From positions 229,414 to 293,413 of the forward strand of contig NZ_LBCQ02000010.1 of assembly GCF_001014615.2 (NCBI RefSeq): a stretch of DNA of 64,000 nucleotides, written 5' to 3'. The DNA is from Aquamicrobium sp. LC103 (GTDB taxonomy: Bacteria > Pseudomonadota > Alphaproteobacteria > Rhizobiales > Rhizobiaceae). The translations under genes were made by a program, and so were the position numbers. Positions 17,969 to 29,872 of the stretch are shown in pieces (positions within the stretch are counted from its first letter, which is position 1; every line of letters starts with the position of its first letter). The notes below the pieces were generated by a model. It ran no database searches. It saw only the letters and a program-made list of their open reading frames with translations, and was not told where the DNA came from.

Positions 17969-17983
17969 TTAACAGCACTTTAA
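17969..17983. promoter_or_regulatory. CtrA-box-like sequence
   Basis: TTAA-N7-TTAA, the spacing of the alphaproteobacterial CtrA consensus, 53 bases before the hybrid kinase start and inside a 7-bp inverted repeat CGATTAA / TTAATCG. One such site can occur by chance, though TTAA is rare in this GC-rich DNA. Confidence 0.35.
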
Positions 17984-18035
17984 TCGGATTGCCCAATTCT
18001 CGTGCGGTCATGCTGCACGAGGGGTGGCGGGGGCC

Positions 18036-20594
<2,559 letters not shown>

Positions 20595-20607
20595 CGCCGG
20601 CCGACAG

Positions 20608-21459
20608 CTACCGGTTGCGCATCACCACGCAGGCGCCGCCGGCGCCGCGCAGCTTCTGGCAGATCACGTCGGCGGCCGCCCGACTGTCCGCGCCGATCCT
20701 GACCGCATAGATCCCTTGCCGGCCGATCGGCGAACGCACGCGGCTGACCACCGGATCGTATCCCCTGAGAAGCGACGGAAACCTGGCTCGCTCCCGCTGC
20801 CATTGCCGGATCGCGGCATCGCGCCGGACATTGCCGGCCACCTGCACGCCCCAGGGCTTGATATTGATGCGCGCCATCGGAGTGGTCGCCGCCCTGACGA
20901 TCGGCAGCCGTCGGCAAGCCTCGGCGAAATCCTTTTCCTTGTCGAGCGGATGGACGGTCCCCGCATAGGATGCATTGGTGAAGTTTTCCGCCGGCTCGCC
21001 CATGATGTCGAGCACGTAGTTCTCGGTCTCCAGCGGCAGGAAGCCGCCGGAGGAAAGCCACCGTGACACGCGGCTCTCGCCGGCATTGTAGGCGGCCGCC
21101 GCGAGCCCGAGATTGCCGAAGCCCGTCTTCAGCTCGCCGAGATACCTGGCCGAGGCCTCGATCGCCTGTTCGATGTCGAACGGATCGGCAAGACCGCGTA
21201 TCTTGGCCGTTCCCGGCATGAACTGGGCTATGCCTTCCGCCCCGACCGGGCTGACGGCATTGGCATCGAAACGGCTTTCCTTCCAGATGAGGCGGGCGAA
21301 GAAATCGCGCGGCACGCCGAAGCGTCCGGCATGGGTGTCGATGAGATCGCAGATGCGCTCGACCGTCGCCGTTTTCGACTTGCCGGGCGGGTCGGCCAGG
21401 GTGTCCCCGCTCCAGGCGATCGTGCAAAAGAGCAGGGCTGCTTTTGCGAGGCCGCGCAT
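20608..21459 (-). CDS. Periplasmic lytic transglycosylase, SLT domain
   Basis: Exported protein of 283 residues with a signal peptide (about residues 1-22). The SLT domain follows, with catalytic Glu in LIWKESRFDANAVSP, then GAEGIAQFMPGTA and AAAYNAGESRVSRWL. It cleaves the glycan strand of peptidoglycan to 1,6-anhydro products. The C-terminal 80 residues (GVQVAGNVRRDAA..., GIYAVRIGADSRAAADVICQKL) look like a SPOR-type repeat that would bind denuded glycan at the septum; this is inference from pattern. It begins three bases after ispG ends, so the two are co-transcribed. Confidence 0.87.
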   Translation of the reverse strand: MRGLAKAALLFCTIAWSGDTLADPPGKSKTATVERICDLIDTHAGRFGVPRDFFARLIWKESRFDANAVSPVGAEGIAQFMPGTAKIRGLADPFDIEQAIEASARYLGELKTGFGNLGLAAAAYNAGESRVSRWLSSGGFLPLETENYVLDIMGEPAENFTNASYAGTVHPLDKEKDFAEACRRLPIVRAATTPMARINIKPWGVQVAGNVRRDAAIRQWQRERARFPSLLRGYDPVVSRVRSPIGRQGIYAVRIGADSRAAADVICQKLRGAGGACVVMRNR

Positions 21460-21462
21460 GCG

Positions 21463-22722
21463 CTATTCCGCTGCCTGCCTACCGCTGCCGTAGCGCCGCT
21501 CGATATATTCAGCGACCATTTTCTGAAAATCCTCCGCTATCGCCGGACCGCGCAACGTCGCGGCCTTCCTGCCGTCGATGAAGACCGGCGCAGCCGGCGT
21601 CTCGCCCGTGCCCGGCAGCGAGATGCCGATATCGGCATGCTTGGACTCGCCCGGCCCGTTGACGATGCAGCCCATGACCGCGACCTTCAACTCCTCCACG
21701 CCCGGATATTTCTCGCGCCAGACCGGCATGTTGCGGCGGAGGTCGCCCTCGATGGTCTGCGCCAACTCCTGGAACACCGTCGAAGTGGTCCGCCCGCAGC
21801 CCGGGCAGGCCGCGACCACCGGAAGGAACTGGCGGAAGCCCATGGTCTGGAGCAATTCCTGCGCCACCTGCACCTCGCGCGTGCGGTCGCCGCCCGGCTC
21901 CGGCGTCAGCGAGATGCGGATCGTGTCGCCGATGCCCTGCTGCAGCAGGATGCCCATGGCAGCGGACGAGGCGACGACGCCCTTGGTGCCCATTCCGGCC
22001 TCGGTCAGGCCGAGATGCAGCGCATGGTCGCAGCGTCGCGCGAGCTCGACATAGACGGCGATGAGATCCTGGACCTGGCTGACCTTGGCCGACAGGATGA
22101 TCTTGTCGCGCGGCAGGCCGATGTCTTCCGCCATCTCCGCCGACAGCAACGCCGACTGCACGATCGCCTCGCGCGTGACCTGCTGTGCCGTCAGCGGCGA
22201 GCCGTTTGCCTGGTTCTCGTCCATCAGGCGGGTGAGCAGTTCCTGGTCGAGCGAACCCCAATTGACGCCGATGCGCACCGGCTTGTCGTGCCGGATCGCC
22301 ATTTCGACGATATCGGCGAACTGCCGATCCTTCTTTTCCTTGAAACCGACATTGCCGGGATTGATGCGGTATTTGGCGAGTGCTTCGGCGCAAGCCGGAT
22401 GATCGGCCAGCAGCTTGTGCCCGATATAGTGGAAGTCGCCGACCAGCGGCACGTCGATGCCGAGACGCACGAGGCGATCGCGTATCCTGGGCACCGCGGC
22501 CGCGCTTTCGTCGCGGTCGACCGTGATGCGCACGATCTCGGAGCCGGCGCGGTGAAGTGCCGCGACCTGCGCCACGGTCTGGTCGACATCGGCCGTGTCG
22601 GTATTGGTCATCGACTGGACGACCACCGGCGCGTCGCCGCCGACCAGGACATTGCCGACAAGGACGCCTACGGACCTTCTGCGCTCCAGCGGACGGTCGA
22701 GGAATTGCTGCGTGGTGTTCAA
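21463..22722 (-). CDS. ispG: 4-hydroxy-3-methylbut-2-en-1-yl diphosphate synthase
   Basis: Iron-sulfur enzyme of 419 residues in the non-mevalonate (MEP) isoprenoid pathway; it converts MEcPP to HMBPP using flavodoxin or ferredoxin. N-terminal TIM-barrel start [31 protein letters not shown] near 105, and C-terminal Fe-S ligands in ACPGCGRTT and [15 protein letters not shown]. Length and motifs are complete. It leads a two-gene unit with the lytic transglycosylase and is divergent from bdhA. Confidence 0.96.
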   Translation of the reverse strand: MNTTQQFLDRPLERRRSVGVLVGNVLVGGDAPVVVQSMTNTDTADVDQTVAQVAALHRAGSEIVRITVDRDESAAAVPRIRDRLVRLGIDVPLVGDFHYIGHKLLADHPACAEALAKYRINPGNVGFKEKKDRQFADIVEMAIRHDKPVRIGVNWGSLDQELLTRLMDENQANGSPLTAQQVTREAIVQSALLSAEMAEDIGLPRDKIILSAKVSQVQDLIAVYVELARRCDHALHLGLTEAGMGTKGVVASSAAMGILLQQGIGDTIRISLTPEPGGDRTREVQVAQELLQTMGFRQFLPVVAACPGCGRTTSTVFQELAQTIEGDLRRNMPVWREKYPGVEELKVAVMGCIVNGPGESKHADIGISLPGTGETPAAPVFIDGRKAATLRGPAIAEDFQKMVAEYIERRYGSGRQAAE

Positions 22723-22879
22723 GGGACGATCCCGTACTATGCCTGTTCGTTATGTAGTGCCTGGAGGGGTTCTAGCACAATCCGGTATTTCGGGCATGAC
22801 AATGGCACGAAACGCCGTTGCCTTGGAATTTATGCTGCACCGCAATATATTTCACGAACCAGGACGGGAAGGAAACGCC

Positions 22880-23662
22880 ATGCTCACGGGAAAAACCGCA
22901 ATCGTCACCGGGTCCACCTCAGGCATCGGGCTTGCCACCGCAAACGCGCTGGCGGCCAGGGGTTGCAACGTCGTCATCAACTCCTTCTCCGATGGCAAGG
23001 AGGATCACGCCATCGCCGCCGACATCGCCGCGAAACACGGGGTCGAAAGCGTCTACGTCAAGGCCGATATGTCGAAGCCCGAGGAGTGCCGCGCTTTGAT
23101 CGAGAAGGCAGCGGCACGGTTCGGCGGCGTGGATATCCTCGTCAACAATGCCGGCATCCAGTATGTCGCGCCGGTCGACGAGTTCCCGATCGACAAGTGG
23201 AACGCCATCATCGCCATCAATCTCTCCTCGGCCTTCCATGTCTCCGCCGCCGCCATCCCGATGATGCGCGATGCCGGCTGGGGACGCATCGTCAACATCG
23301 CCTCCGCGCACGGCCTGCGCGCCTCGCCCAACAAATCCGCCTATGTCGCGGCCAAGCACGGCGTGGTCGGCCTGACCAAGACCATCGCGCTCGAGCTTGC
23401 CGGCAAGGGCGTCACCTGCAATGCGGTTTGCCCCGGTTTCGTGCTCACTCCGCTGGTTGAGACCCAGATCGAGGACCGCATGAGGGAAACCGGTTTCGAC
23501 CGGGACAGGACGATCCGCGAGGTGATCCTGCAGAAGCAGCCGTCCCGGGAATTCGCCACCATCGACCAGATCGGCGCCTCGGTGGCCTTCCTGTGTTCCG
23601 AGGACGCCGCGCAGATCACCGGCACCACCCTCTCCGTCGACGGAGGCTGGACGGCGCAATGA
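22880..23662 (+). CDS. bdhA: 3-hydroxybutyrate dehydrogenase
   Basis: NAD-dependent short-chain dehydrogenase of 260 residues that oxidises (R)-3-hydroxybutyrate to acetoacetate, the entry of mobilised storage polymer into central metabolism. Motifs: TGSTSGIG at residues 9-16, NNAGIQYVAPVDEFP near 90, catalytic Ser in NIASAHGLRAS and YVAAKHG. The HGLRASPNKSAYVAAKHG block and LVETQIEDR are typical of D-3-hydroxybutyrate dehydrogenase rather than FabG. ATG 22880 follows GGAAGGAAACGCC. Its stop codon overlaps the start of the patatin gene. Confidence 0.93.
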   Translation: MLTGKTAIVTGSTSGIGLATANALAARGCNVVINSFSDGKEDHAIAADIAAKHGVESVYVKADMSKPEECRALIEKAAARFGGVDILVNNAGIQYVAPVDEFPIDKWNAIIAINLSSAFHVSAAAIPMMRDAGWGRIVNIASAHGLRASPNKSAYVAAKHGVVGLTKTIALELAGKGVTCNAVCPGFVLTPLVETQIEDRMRETGFDRDRTIREVILQKQPSREFATIDQIGASVAFLCSEDAAQITGTTLSVDGGWTAQ

Positions 23663-24906
23663 GCTTGACCTTTCGGGAGGCAAACCGGGAGGACGAGGAA
23701 GACCGGATGAAAGCCGATGCCGGGAATTCACCAAGGAAGCCGATCAACGTCGCGCTTCAGGGCGGCGGATCGCACGGGGCATTCACCTGGGGTGTGCTCG
23801 ACCGGCTGCTGGAAGACGGGCGGCTGGAGTTTTCAGCCATTTCGGGCACCAGCGCCGGCGCGATGAACGCGGTGGCGCTCGCCGACGGATGGGCGCGCAA
23901 CGGCGCGGAAGGCGCGCGCGAGAAGCTTCACGATTTCTGGCGCGCCGTCGCGCTCAAGGGCCGTTTCAGCCCGGTCCGGCGAATGCCCTGGGACGTGCTC
24001 TGGGGCAACTGGTCGGTCGAGAACACGCCCGGCTATTTCTGGTTCGATACCTTTTCGCGCGTGTTCTCGCCCTACAGCGCCAATCCCTTCAACCACAATC
24101 CGCTGCATGACGTGGTGCGCGACGAAATCGATTTCGAGCGCGTCCGCAATTGCCGCCACACCAAGCTCTTCATCTCCGCCACCAATGTCGAGACCGGGCG
24201 CCTGCGGGTCTTCGAGACACACGAGATCGACGCCGACGTCGTCATGGCTTCGGCCTGCCTGCCGCAGATTTTCCAGGCGGTGGAGATCGACGGCGTACCC
24301 TATTGGGACGGAGGCTATGGCGGCAATCCCGCGCTCTACCCGTTCTTCTACGCGAGCCCGACCGAGGACGTGCTGCTGGTGCAGATCAATCCGGTGGTTC
24401 GCGAGGGCGCGCCGAAATCGGCGAAGGAAATCCAGAACCGCATCGACGAGATCACCTTCAACGCCGCGATGCTGCGCGAATTCCGGGCCATCGCCTTCGT
24501 CAATGAGCTGATCGAAAGCGGGCGTATCGACCGCGATCACTACCGCCATATCCGCATGCACCGCATCGACGCCGACGCGGCGTTCAAGGACCTTTCCGCG
24601 TCGTCGAAGGTCAACGCCGAATGGGCGTTCCTGGAATATCTGCGCGATCTCGGACGCTCGGCGGCCGACGACTGGCTCGCCGAGAATTTCATCCATGTCG
24701 GCAAGCGCGCCACGCTCGACCTTTCCGGCGAACTCGCGCCCGGCCTCGCCGCCGGACCTGCGAAATCGCCCGGCGCGCGGGTGCGCGATTTCCTGGCGAC
24801 GCGCAAGCGCCCCGCCGCGGCCAACCATCACGTCAAGGCCGAACCGCCGCGGCAATCACCCGAACGAGGCGTTTTCCCGCCTCCAGGTGGTCGTTGGGAT
24901 CGCTGA
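23659..24906 (+). CDS. Patatin-like phospholipase
   Basis: Protein of 415 residues. Oxyanion-hole motif GGGSHGAFTWGVLD, nucleophile serine in SGTSAGAMNAV and the catalytic aspartate in WDGGYGGNP are all present, so it should be an active Ser-Asp lipid acyl hydrolase. The C-terminal half includes a DUF3734-like region. Start ATG 23659 overlaps the bdhA stop as ATGA, meaning translational coupling; ATG 23707, which has GAGGAAGACCGG before it, is an alternative. The link to 3-hydroxybutyrate suggests a role in polymer or membrane-lipid turnover. Its last 74 bases overlap the convergent TetR gene. Confidence 0.88.
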   Translation: MSLTFREANREDEEDRMKADAGNSPRKPINVALQGGGSHGAFTWGVLDRLLEDGRLEFSAISGTSAGAMNAVALADGWARNGAEGAREKLHDFWRAVALKGRFSPVRRMPWDVLWGNWSVENTPGYFWFDTFSRVFSPYSANPFNHNPLHDVVRDEIDFERVRNCRHTKLFISATNVETGRLRVFETHEIDADVVMASACLPQIFQAVEIDGVPYWDGGYGGNPALYPFFYASPTEDVLLVQINPVVREGAPKSAKEIQNRIDEITFNAAMLREFRAIAFVNELIESGRIDRDHYRHIRMHRIDADAAFKDLSASSKVNAEWAFLEYLRDLGRSAADDWLAENFIHVGKRATLDLSGELAPGLAAGPAKSPGARVRDFLATRKRPAAANHHVKAEPPRQSPERGVFPPPGGRWDR

Positions 24907-25429
24907 CGCGCGGCTTCATGCCTTCGAGCGCGTCGAGCAGGGTCTCGGCGACCGTGCGCGCCGACACGCCCCGCGCGCAAAGGTCGGCGCCGAGCCTTTG
25001 CGCTTCCTGCCGGACAGCCCGCTCGATCAGCGTGTCCATGCGCCCGCGCCATTCGGCTATGATGTCGCCGGCGAGCCGGCTGCGCATGTCGATGATTTCC
25101 TGTCCATGCGGCGATTCCACGATGTCCTTCATGAGATCGTGCAGCGAACACTCGATCAGCCCGTCGAGACGCTCGGCGAGCGTCCCTTCCTTCGCCAGCG
25201 CGAGCTCGGCGCGCTTCAGCGACAGCGTCAGCAGGCAGCTTGCGATCGCGCGGTAGATGTCCGTCTTGTTCTTGAAGAGCAGATAGAGGCTAGGCCGTGA
25301 GAATTCGGCCGCCCGCGCGATGTCGTCCATCTTGGTGCGATCGAACCCGTAGGCGAGAAAGACCTTCAGCGCGCCTTCCATGATGCGGATGCGTTTCGGA
25401 TCCTCGGTGACTTCGACGGGCAGGTACAA
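24833..25429 (-). CDS. TetR family transcriptional regulator
   Basis: Repressor-type protein of 198 residues with an N-terminal helix-turn-helix ([41 protein letters not shown]; residues 14-53, given here in two parts of the same domain: recognition helix around SRPSLYLLF) and a helical ligand domain. TTG 25429 is the best start, about eight bases after AAGGAAGGA; ATG 25381 would remove part of the first helix. It is divergent from the molybdenum hydroxylase genes with a strong palindrome between, so they are its likely target. The ligand is unknown. Confidence 0.86.
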   Translation of the reverse strand: MYLPVEVTEDPKRIRIMEGALKVFLAYGFDRTKMDDIARAAEFSRPSLYLLFKNKTDIYRAIASCLLTLSLKRAELALAKEGTLAERLDGLIECSLHDLMKDIVESPHGQEIIDMRSRLAGDIIAEWRGRMDTLIERAVRQEAQRLGADLCARGVSARTVAETLLDALEGMKPRVSDPNDHLEAGKRLVRVIAAAVRP

Positions 25430-25455
25430 TCGCGTCCTTCCTTGCTTTTCCTTGT

Positions 25456-25482
25456 CTTGACAAAATTACATTTTTTGTCAAG
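25456..25482. promoter_or_regulatory. Probable TetR operator
   Basis: Perfect 10-bp inverted repeat CTTGACAAAA / TTTTGTCAAG with a seven-base spacer, located between the divergent regulator and iorA-like gene. Each arm contains TTGACA, which could also be the -35 element of the promoter it controls. Confidence 0.7.
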
Positions 25483-25549
25483 GTGTCCAGCTCATCGGAG
25501 GCGCTGCTCGGGAGGAGGAGCGATCCCGATCCGTTTCGAGCAGGTCCCA

Positions 25550-26008
25550 ATGCGTCTTACAGTTGACGGAAAGACCATCGACATCGATGCGGAACCGGAG
25601 ATGCCGCTGCTGTGGGCGTTGCGGGATCTCGCGGGCGTGCTCGGGCCGAAATTCGGCTGCGGCATCGCGGCCTGCGGGGCCTGCACCGTTCTCATCGACG
25701 GCGCGCCGGTCCGTTCCTGCATCCTTCCCGTGGCGCAGGTCGAAGGCGATGTCACCACGATCGAAGGCCTCGCCAGGGACGGCACCCTGCATCCGGTCCA
25801 GCAGGCCTGGCTCGACGGGCAGGTGGCGCAGTGCGGCTATTGCCAGGCCGGCCAGATCATGAGCGCGGTTGCCCTGCTCGACGAGATTCCCGAACCGACC
25901 GACGAGGAGATCGACAGCGCCATGAGCGGCAATCTGTGCCGCTGCGGCACCTATCCGAGGATCCGCGCGGCGATCAAGCGGGCCGCGGCGATGCGGGCGG
26001 GTGCCTGA
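25550..26008 (+). CDS. [2Fe-2S] subunit of a molybdenum hydroxylase (IorA-like)
   Basis: Electron-transfer subunit of 152 residues. The plant-type ferredoxin cluster motif [12 protein letters not shown] (three Cys plus a fourth downstream in VRSC) is followed by the helical [2Fe-2S] domain with CGYCQAGQ and [10 protein letters not shown], as in isoquinoline 1-oxidoreductase alpha subunits and related aldehyde dehydrogenases. It carries no signal, but such subunits can be co-exported with a Tat-bearing partner. The large subunit overlaps it downstream. GGAGGAG lies far (33 bases) upstream of ATG 25550, so the start is likely but not certain. Confidence 0.9.
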   Translation: MRLTVDGKTIDIDAEPEMPLLWALRDLAGVLGPKFGCGIAACGACTVLIDGAPVRSCILPVAQVEGDVTTIEGLARDGTLHPVQQAWLDGQVAQCGYCQAGQIMSAVALLDEIPEPTDEEIDSAMSGNLCRCGTYPRIRAAIKRAAAMRAGA

Positions 26009-26009
26009 G

Positions 26010-28286
26010 ATGTCGCGCGCGGGCAGGATAGCGCGCCGCACCTTCCTGGTCGGAGCGGCAGCCGTGGCGGGCGGTCTGGCGGTCGGCTATTATTTCTATC
26101 GCAAGCCTTTCCCCAACCCGCTCGAGGACGGGCTCGCCGAAGGCGAAGCGACCTTCAATCCCTATGTGAAGATCGGCTCCGACGACAGGGTGACGGTGAT
26201 CGTCCCGCGCGCCGAGATGGGCCAGGGCGTGGCCACCACGCTCGCCGCCCTCGTCGCGGAAGAGCTCGACGTCGAACTCGACGCGATCGTAGTGGAGCAC
26301 GGGCCGCCGGCATCGGCCTACGCCAATGTGACGATGATCAAGGACGGCCTGCCCTTCCCCGTGTTCGACGAGTCGACACTGGCAAACCTCGCGCGCGATG
26401 GCGTCGGCGTGGTCGGCAAGTTCCTCGCCATCCAGGGTACGGGCGGCTCCACTTCGACCACCGACGCATTCGAAAGGATGCGCCAGGCGGGCGCAACGGC
26501 GCGCGAAATGCTGAAGTCGGCGGCCGCCGAAAAGCTCGGCGTCGCCGCCGGAACGCTGCGGACGGAGGCCGGCCGCGTCGTCGATCCCGCTTCGGAGCGC
26601 AGCCTTTCCTATGGCGAACTGGCGCTGGACGCGTCGGCACTTCGCCCGCCATCCGACGCCGCGCTTCGGCCCCGCTCCGACTGGCGCCTGCTCGGCAGGT
26701 CGCAGCCGCGGACGGACATGCACGCCAAGGTCACCGGCGCGCCGATATTCGGCGTCGACGTCAGCCTGCCGGACATGCTGTTCGCGACCGTGAGGATGAG
26801 CCCGAGGCGCGGAGCGAGGATGGTCTCGATCGACGCGGCCGAGGCCGAGAAGCTGCCGGGCGTCGTCAAGATCGTTCCGCTGCGCACCTATCTCGGCGAG
26901 GGTTACGGCGTCATCGCGAAAAGCACATGGCATGCGTTCCGCGCCGCCGACGCGGTCGAGGCCGAATGGGGCGAAGCTCCCTTCCCGCCCGACGACGCCG
27001 GCATCTGGAGCGAACTCCAGCGCGCTATGGAGACGGATGCGGGCACGGCGCTGCGCAATGACGGCGACGTCGACACGGCGCTTGCCGACGCGCCGCGCGA
27101 GCGCGTCGTCGAAGCCGAATACCGCGTGCCTTTCCTCGCCCACGCGACCATGGAGCCGATGAACGCCACCGCGCGATTCGCCGACGGCGTGCTCGACATC
27201 TGGGCGCCGAACCAGGCGCCGACGCTGCTGCGCACCGTCTGCGCACGCGAGGCCGGCATCGAGGAGGCCGCCTGCAACGTCCACGTCACCTATCTCGGCG
27301 GAGGCTTCGGCCGCAGGCTGGAGGCGGACTACGCGGTCTTCGCGACCCGGCTCGCGATGGAAGCCGGCGGTGCGCCGGTCAAGGTGATCTGGACCCGCGA
27401 GGAGGACATCACCCACGACATGTACCGGCCGGCGGCTATCGGGCGATTCACGGCGCGGCTCGGCGAGAACGGCCTGCCCGAGGCGCTGGACATGAAGATC
27501 GCCGCGCCGTCGATCATGGCGAGCGTCATGCCGCGTTTCTATCCGGCGCTTTCCGCGCTCGGCCCCGACGCGACCGTCGTCGACGGCTCCTACAACCAGC
27601 CCTACCGTATACCGAACTATCGCGTGGCGGCGGTGAAGGCCCCGCTGCCGCTGCCGGTCGGCTTCTGGCGCTCCGTCGGCAATTCCTACAACGGTTACTT
27701 CCATGAATGCTTCATGGACGAGATCGCGCATTCATCCGCCACCGACCCGATCGAATTACGCCGCCGGCTGATGACGGACTTCCCGACCGCGCTCGGCGCC
27801 ATCGAGAAGGTCGCCGACATGGCGCGATGGGGCGATCCCCTGCCGGACCGCAGGGCGCGCGGCTTCGCCTTCACGCTGAGTTTCGGAAGCTGGGTGGCCG
27901 AAATCGTCGAGATCGCCGACACGCCCGAGGGTATTCGCATCGAAAAGGTGTGGATTGCGGCCGATGTCGGAACCGCGCTCGATCCCTCGATCGTCGAGGC
28001 GCAGCTCTTCTCCGGCGCCATCTACGGTCTTTCCGCCGCGATGAACCAGGAGATCACCTTCGCCGACGGCATGGTCGAACAGTCGAATTTCCACGATTTC
28101 GACGCCATGCGCATCCATCAGTGCCCGCAATTCGAAGTGGCCATACTCGAAAATGCCGGGCGCATGGGCGGGGCCGGCGAGATCGGCACGCCGCCGGCCG
28201 TCGCGGCCCTCGCCAACGCGGTCTTCGCGCTCACCGGCAAGCGGGTGAGGCAACTGCCACTTTCCCGCGAGGTGGCCTTTGCATGA
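26010..28286 (+). CDS. Molybdopterin-binding large subunit (IorB-like), Tat-exported
   Basis: Catalytic subunit of 758 residues of the xanthine oxidase family. A twin-arginine signal (RRTFLVGAAAVAGGLAVGY) opens the protein, so the complex should be periplasmic. Molybdenum-cofactor motifs include RAEMGQGVATTL, GGGFGRRLEADY and the C-terminal GGAGEIGTPPA with the conserved active-site Glu. There is no separate FAD subunit, matching the two-subunit isoquinoline-oxidoreductase type that passes electrons to a cytochrome or quinone. The substrate, probably an aldehyde or N-heterocycle, cannot be read. GTG 26001 is an alternative start. No maturation gene is nearby. Confidence 0.88.
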   Translation: MSRAGRIARRTFLVGAAAVAGGLAVGYYFYRKPFPNPLEDGLAEGEATFNPYVKIGSDDRVTVIVPRAEMGQGVATTLAALVAEELDVELDAIVVEHGPPASAYANVTMIKDGLPFPVFDESTLANLARDGVGVVGKFLAIQGTGGSTSTTDAFERMRQAGATAREMLKSAAAEKLGVAAGTLRTEAGRVVDPASERSLSYGELALDASALRPPSDAALRPRSDWRLLGRSQPRTDMHAKVTGAPIFGVDVSLPDMLFATVRMSPRRGARMVSIDAAEAEKLPGVVKIVPLRTYLGEGYGVIAKSTWHAFRAADAVEAEWGEAPFPPDDAGIWSELQRAMETDAGTALRNDGDVDTALADAPRERVVEAEYRVPFLAHATMEPMNATARFADGVLDIWAPNQAPTLLRTVCAREAGIEEAACNVHVTYLGGGFGRRLEADYAVFATRLAMEAGGAPVKVIWTREEDITHDMYRPAAIGRFTARLGENGLPEALDMKIAAPSIMASVMPRFYPALSALGPDATVVDGSYNQPYRIPNYRVAAVKAPLPLPVGFWRSVGNSYNGYFHECFMDEIAHSSATDPIELRRRLMTDFPTALGAIEKVADMARWGDPLPDRRARGFAFTLSFGSWVAEIVEIADTPEGIRIEKVWIAADVGTALDPSIVEAQLFSGAIYGLSAAMNQEITFADGMVEQSNFHDFDAMRIHQCPQFEVAILENAGRMGGAGEIGTPPAVAALANAVFALTGKRVRQLPLSREVAFA

Positions 28287-28733
28287 GGCTCGGCAAAACA
28301 TTGCTGACAGCTCCTGCCGGGGCACCTTTGGTATCCTGCTTCGGCGGGAGGTTCTCGGCGCAAATCCGAGAACAGATAAGGATCGCGAAAGAAATGGAGG
28401 ACGTACATTGGAAGAACTTATAGTCCATGTGCGGGACAACGAAGTCGTGGCCTGGGGTCGGTGCCCGGTTCCAGGAAAAGAGCCCACGCCCGGCTCAGCG
28501 GAGGAGACGTTCAGCGCAATAGAACGGCTGTCCGCAAATGGCATGCCATGTCCGGAGGATTGATGATCATGTCAATTTTCTTGACTATATTGCACTGCGA
28601 AAATGGTATAGATGCACCACCCCTCCGGGAATCGGCGAAAAGCTGATTGAACGGAAAGAAACGCACCCCCATATCCACCCGTGTTTTCGCCGATGGCGGC
28701 GGCTTGGTCGGGGCTTGCTTGACGGATTCGAAA
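28287..28733. other. Gap before the efflux genes
   Basis: About 447 bases. It holds one possible small gene (28408-28563) and, near 28571-28585, an inverted GTCAA-TTTTC-TTGAC that overlaps a -35-like TTGACT with GTATAG about 18 bases on; this may be the promoter and operator of the efflux pair. No RNA gene is recognised. Confidence 0.35.
28408..28563 (+). CDS. Possible small protein, unknown
   Basis: A 51-residue frame starting with TTG, with a perfect GGAGG seven bases upstream. The translation begins LEELIVHVRDNEVVAWGR and ends MPCPED; it has two cysteines and no membrane segment. No family recognised. Only the ribosome-binding site and ordinary composition support it, so it may not be expressed. 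Confidence 0.35.
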   Translation: MEELIVHVRDNEVVAWGRCPVPGKEPTPGSAEETFSAIERLSANGMPCPED

Positions 28734-29870
28734 ATGTCGAAGTTCAAGTTTCACAAGATTGCCGCCATAGGCGTGTTCCTCGCGACCGCCGCCTGGGTCG
28801 CCACCGGCGAGTTCTCCTCGGTCGGCAGCGCCGCCGACGAGACCGCCAAGCCCGCGGAAAAGGAACAGCAAGCCGCGCCCGCGCGCACCGTCGCGGTGGT
28901 GACGCCGCCCCGCGTGACGCATTCCCGCGCCATCCGCATCTCCGGTCACACGGAAGCCGATAAGCGCGCCACGCTCGCGACCCGCGCGCCCGGCATCGTC
29001 GCCGAACGGCCGGTAGACCAGGGCGACCGCGTCGAGGCCGGCGACCTGATCATCAAGCTCGACGCCGAGGAGAAGGAAGCCGCGGTCGACACCGCCCGCC
29101 AGTTGCTTGCCCAGCGCCAGGCGGAAGCGGACGCGGCGGAGAGGCTTGCGAAAAGCGGCAATCTGGCCAAGCTGCAGCTCGACAATACGCGCTCGGCGCT
29201 TTCTTCCGCGAAATCGCAGCTCGAGGCGGCCCTTGCCGAGCTCGGCCGCATCGAAGTGCGCGCGCCATTCGACGGCGTCGTCGACCGCATCGACGTCCAG
29301 ATCGGCGGCTCGGTCCAGGCCGGCACGCAGGTCGCGACCATCCTGAAGCTCGATCCCGTATTGGCGATCGGCGAGGTTTCCGAGCGCGATCTGCGCTACA
29401 TCAAGCCGGGCGACAAGGCCGACGTGCGCCTCGTCAACGGGCAGGAGATCGAAGGCGGCGGCGTGGTCCGCTATATCAGTCGCGACGCGACGACGGCGAC
29501 GCGCACCTTCCGCGTCGAGATCGCGATTCCCAACGACGACCTCGCCGTTCCGGCCGGCATGACCACTGAAATCACGCTTCGCGCCGATCCCGTGGATTCG
29601 GTGATACTGCCGCGCTCGGTCGTCTCGCTCAGCAACAATGGCGACCTCGGCATCCGCGCGGTCAGCGCCGACAACAAGGTGATGTTCTACCCGATCGACC
29701 TGGTCGACGACACGCCGAAGGGTCTGGTGCTCGCCGGCATCCCCGAGAGCGCGCGCATCATCGTCGCCGGCCAGGAACTGGTCAGCGACGGCGATACCGT
29801 CCAGGCGGTCGAGGCCGACAAGGAAGAACTAGAGGAACTGGCGGGTAAACCGGCGAATGGGACGCAATAG
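28734..29870 (+). CDS. RND efflux periplasmic adaptor (membrane fusion protein)
   Basis: Protein of 378 residues with an N-terminal signal or anchor (KIAAIGVFLATAAWVATG). It has the classic adaptor layout: lipoyl half (LATRAPGIVAERPVDQGDRVEAG split around a coiled-coil hairpin of residues 110-160), second lipoyl half (VRAPFDGVVDRIDVQIGGSV), then beta-barrel and membrane-proximal domains. It joins the RND permease to an outer-membrane channel. The permease gene starts two bases after its stop. No outer-membrane TolC gene is nearby, so a channel encoded elsewhere is probably shared. Confidence 0.9.
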   Translation: MSKFKFHKIAAIGVFLATAAWVATGEFSSVGSAADETAKPAEKEQQAAPARTVAVVTPPRVTHSRAIRISGHTEADKRATLATRAPGIVAERPVDQGDRVEAGDLIIKLDAEEKEAAVDTARQLLAQRQAEADAAERLAKSGNLAKLQLDNTRSALSSAKSQLEAALAELGRIEVRAPFDGVVDRIDVQIGGSVQAGTQVATILKLDPVLAIGEVSERDLRYIKPGDKADVRLVNGQEIEGGGVVRYISRDATTATRTFRVEIAIPNDDLAVPAGMTTEITLRADPVDSVILPRSVVSLSNNGDLGIRAVSADNKVMFYPIDLVDDTPKGLVLAGIPESARIIVAGQELVSDGDTVQAVEADKEELEELAGKPANGTQ

Positions 29871-29872
29871 GC

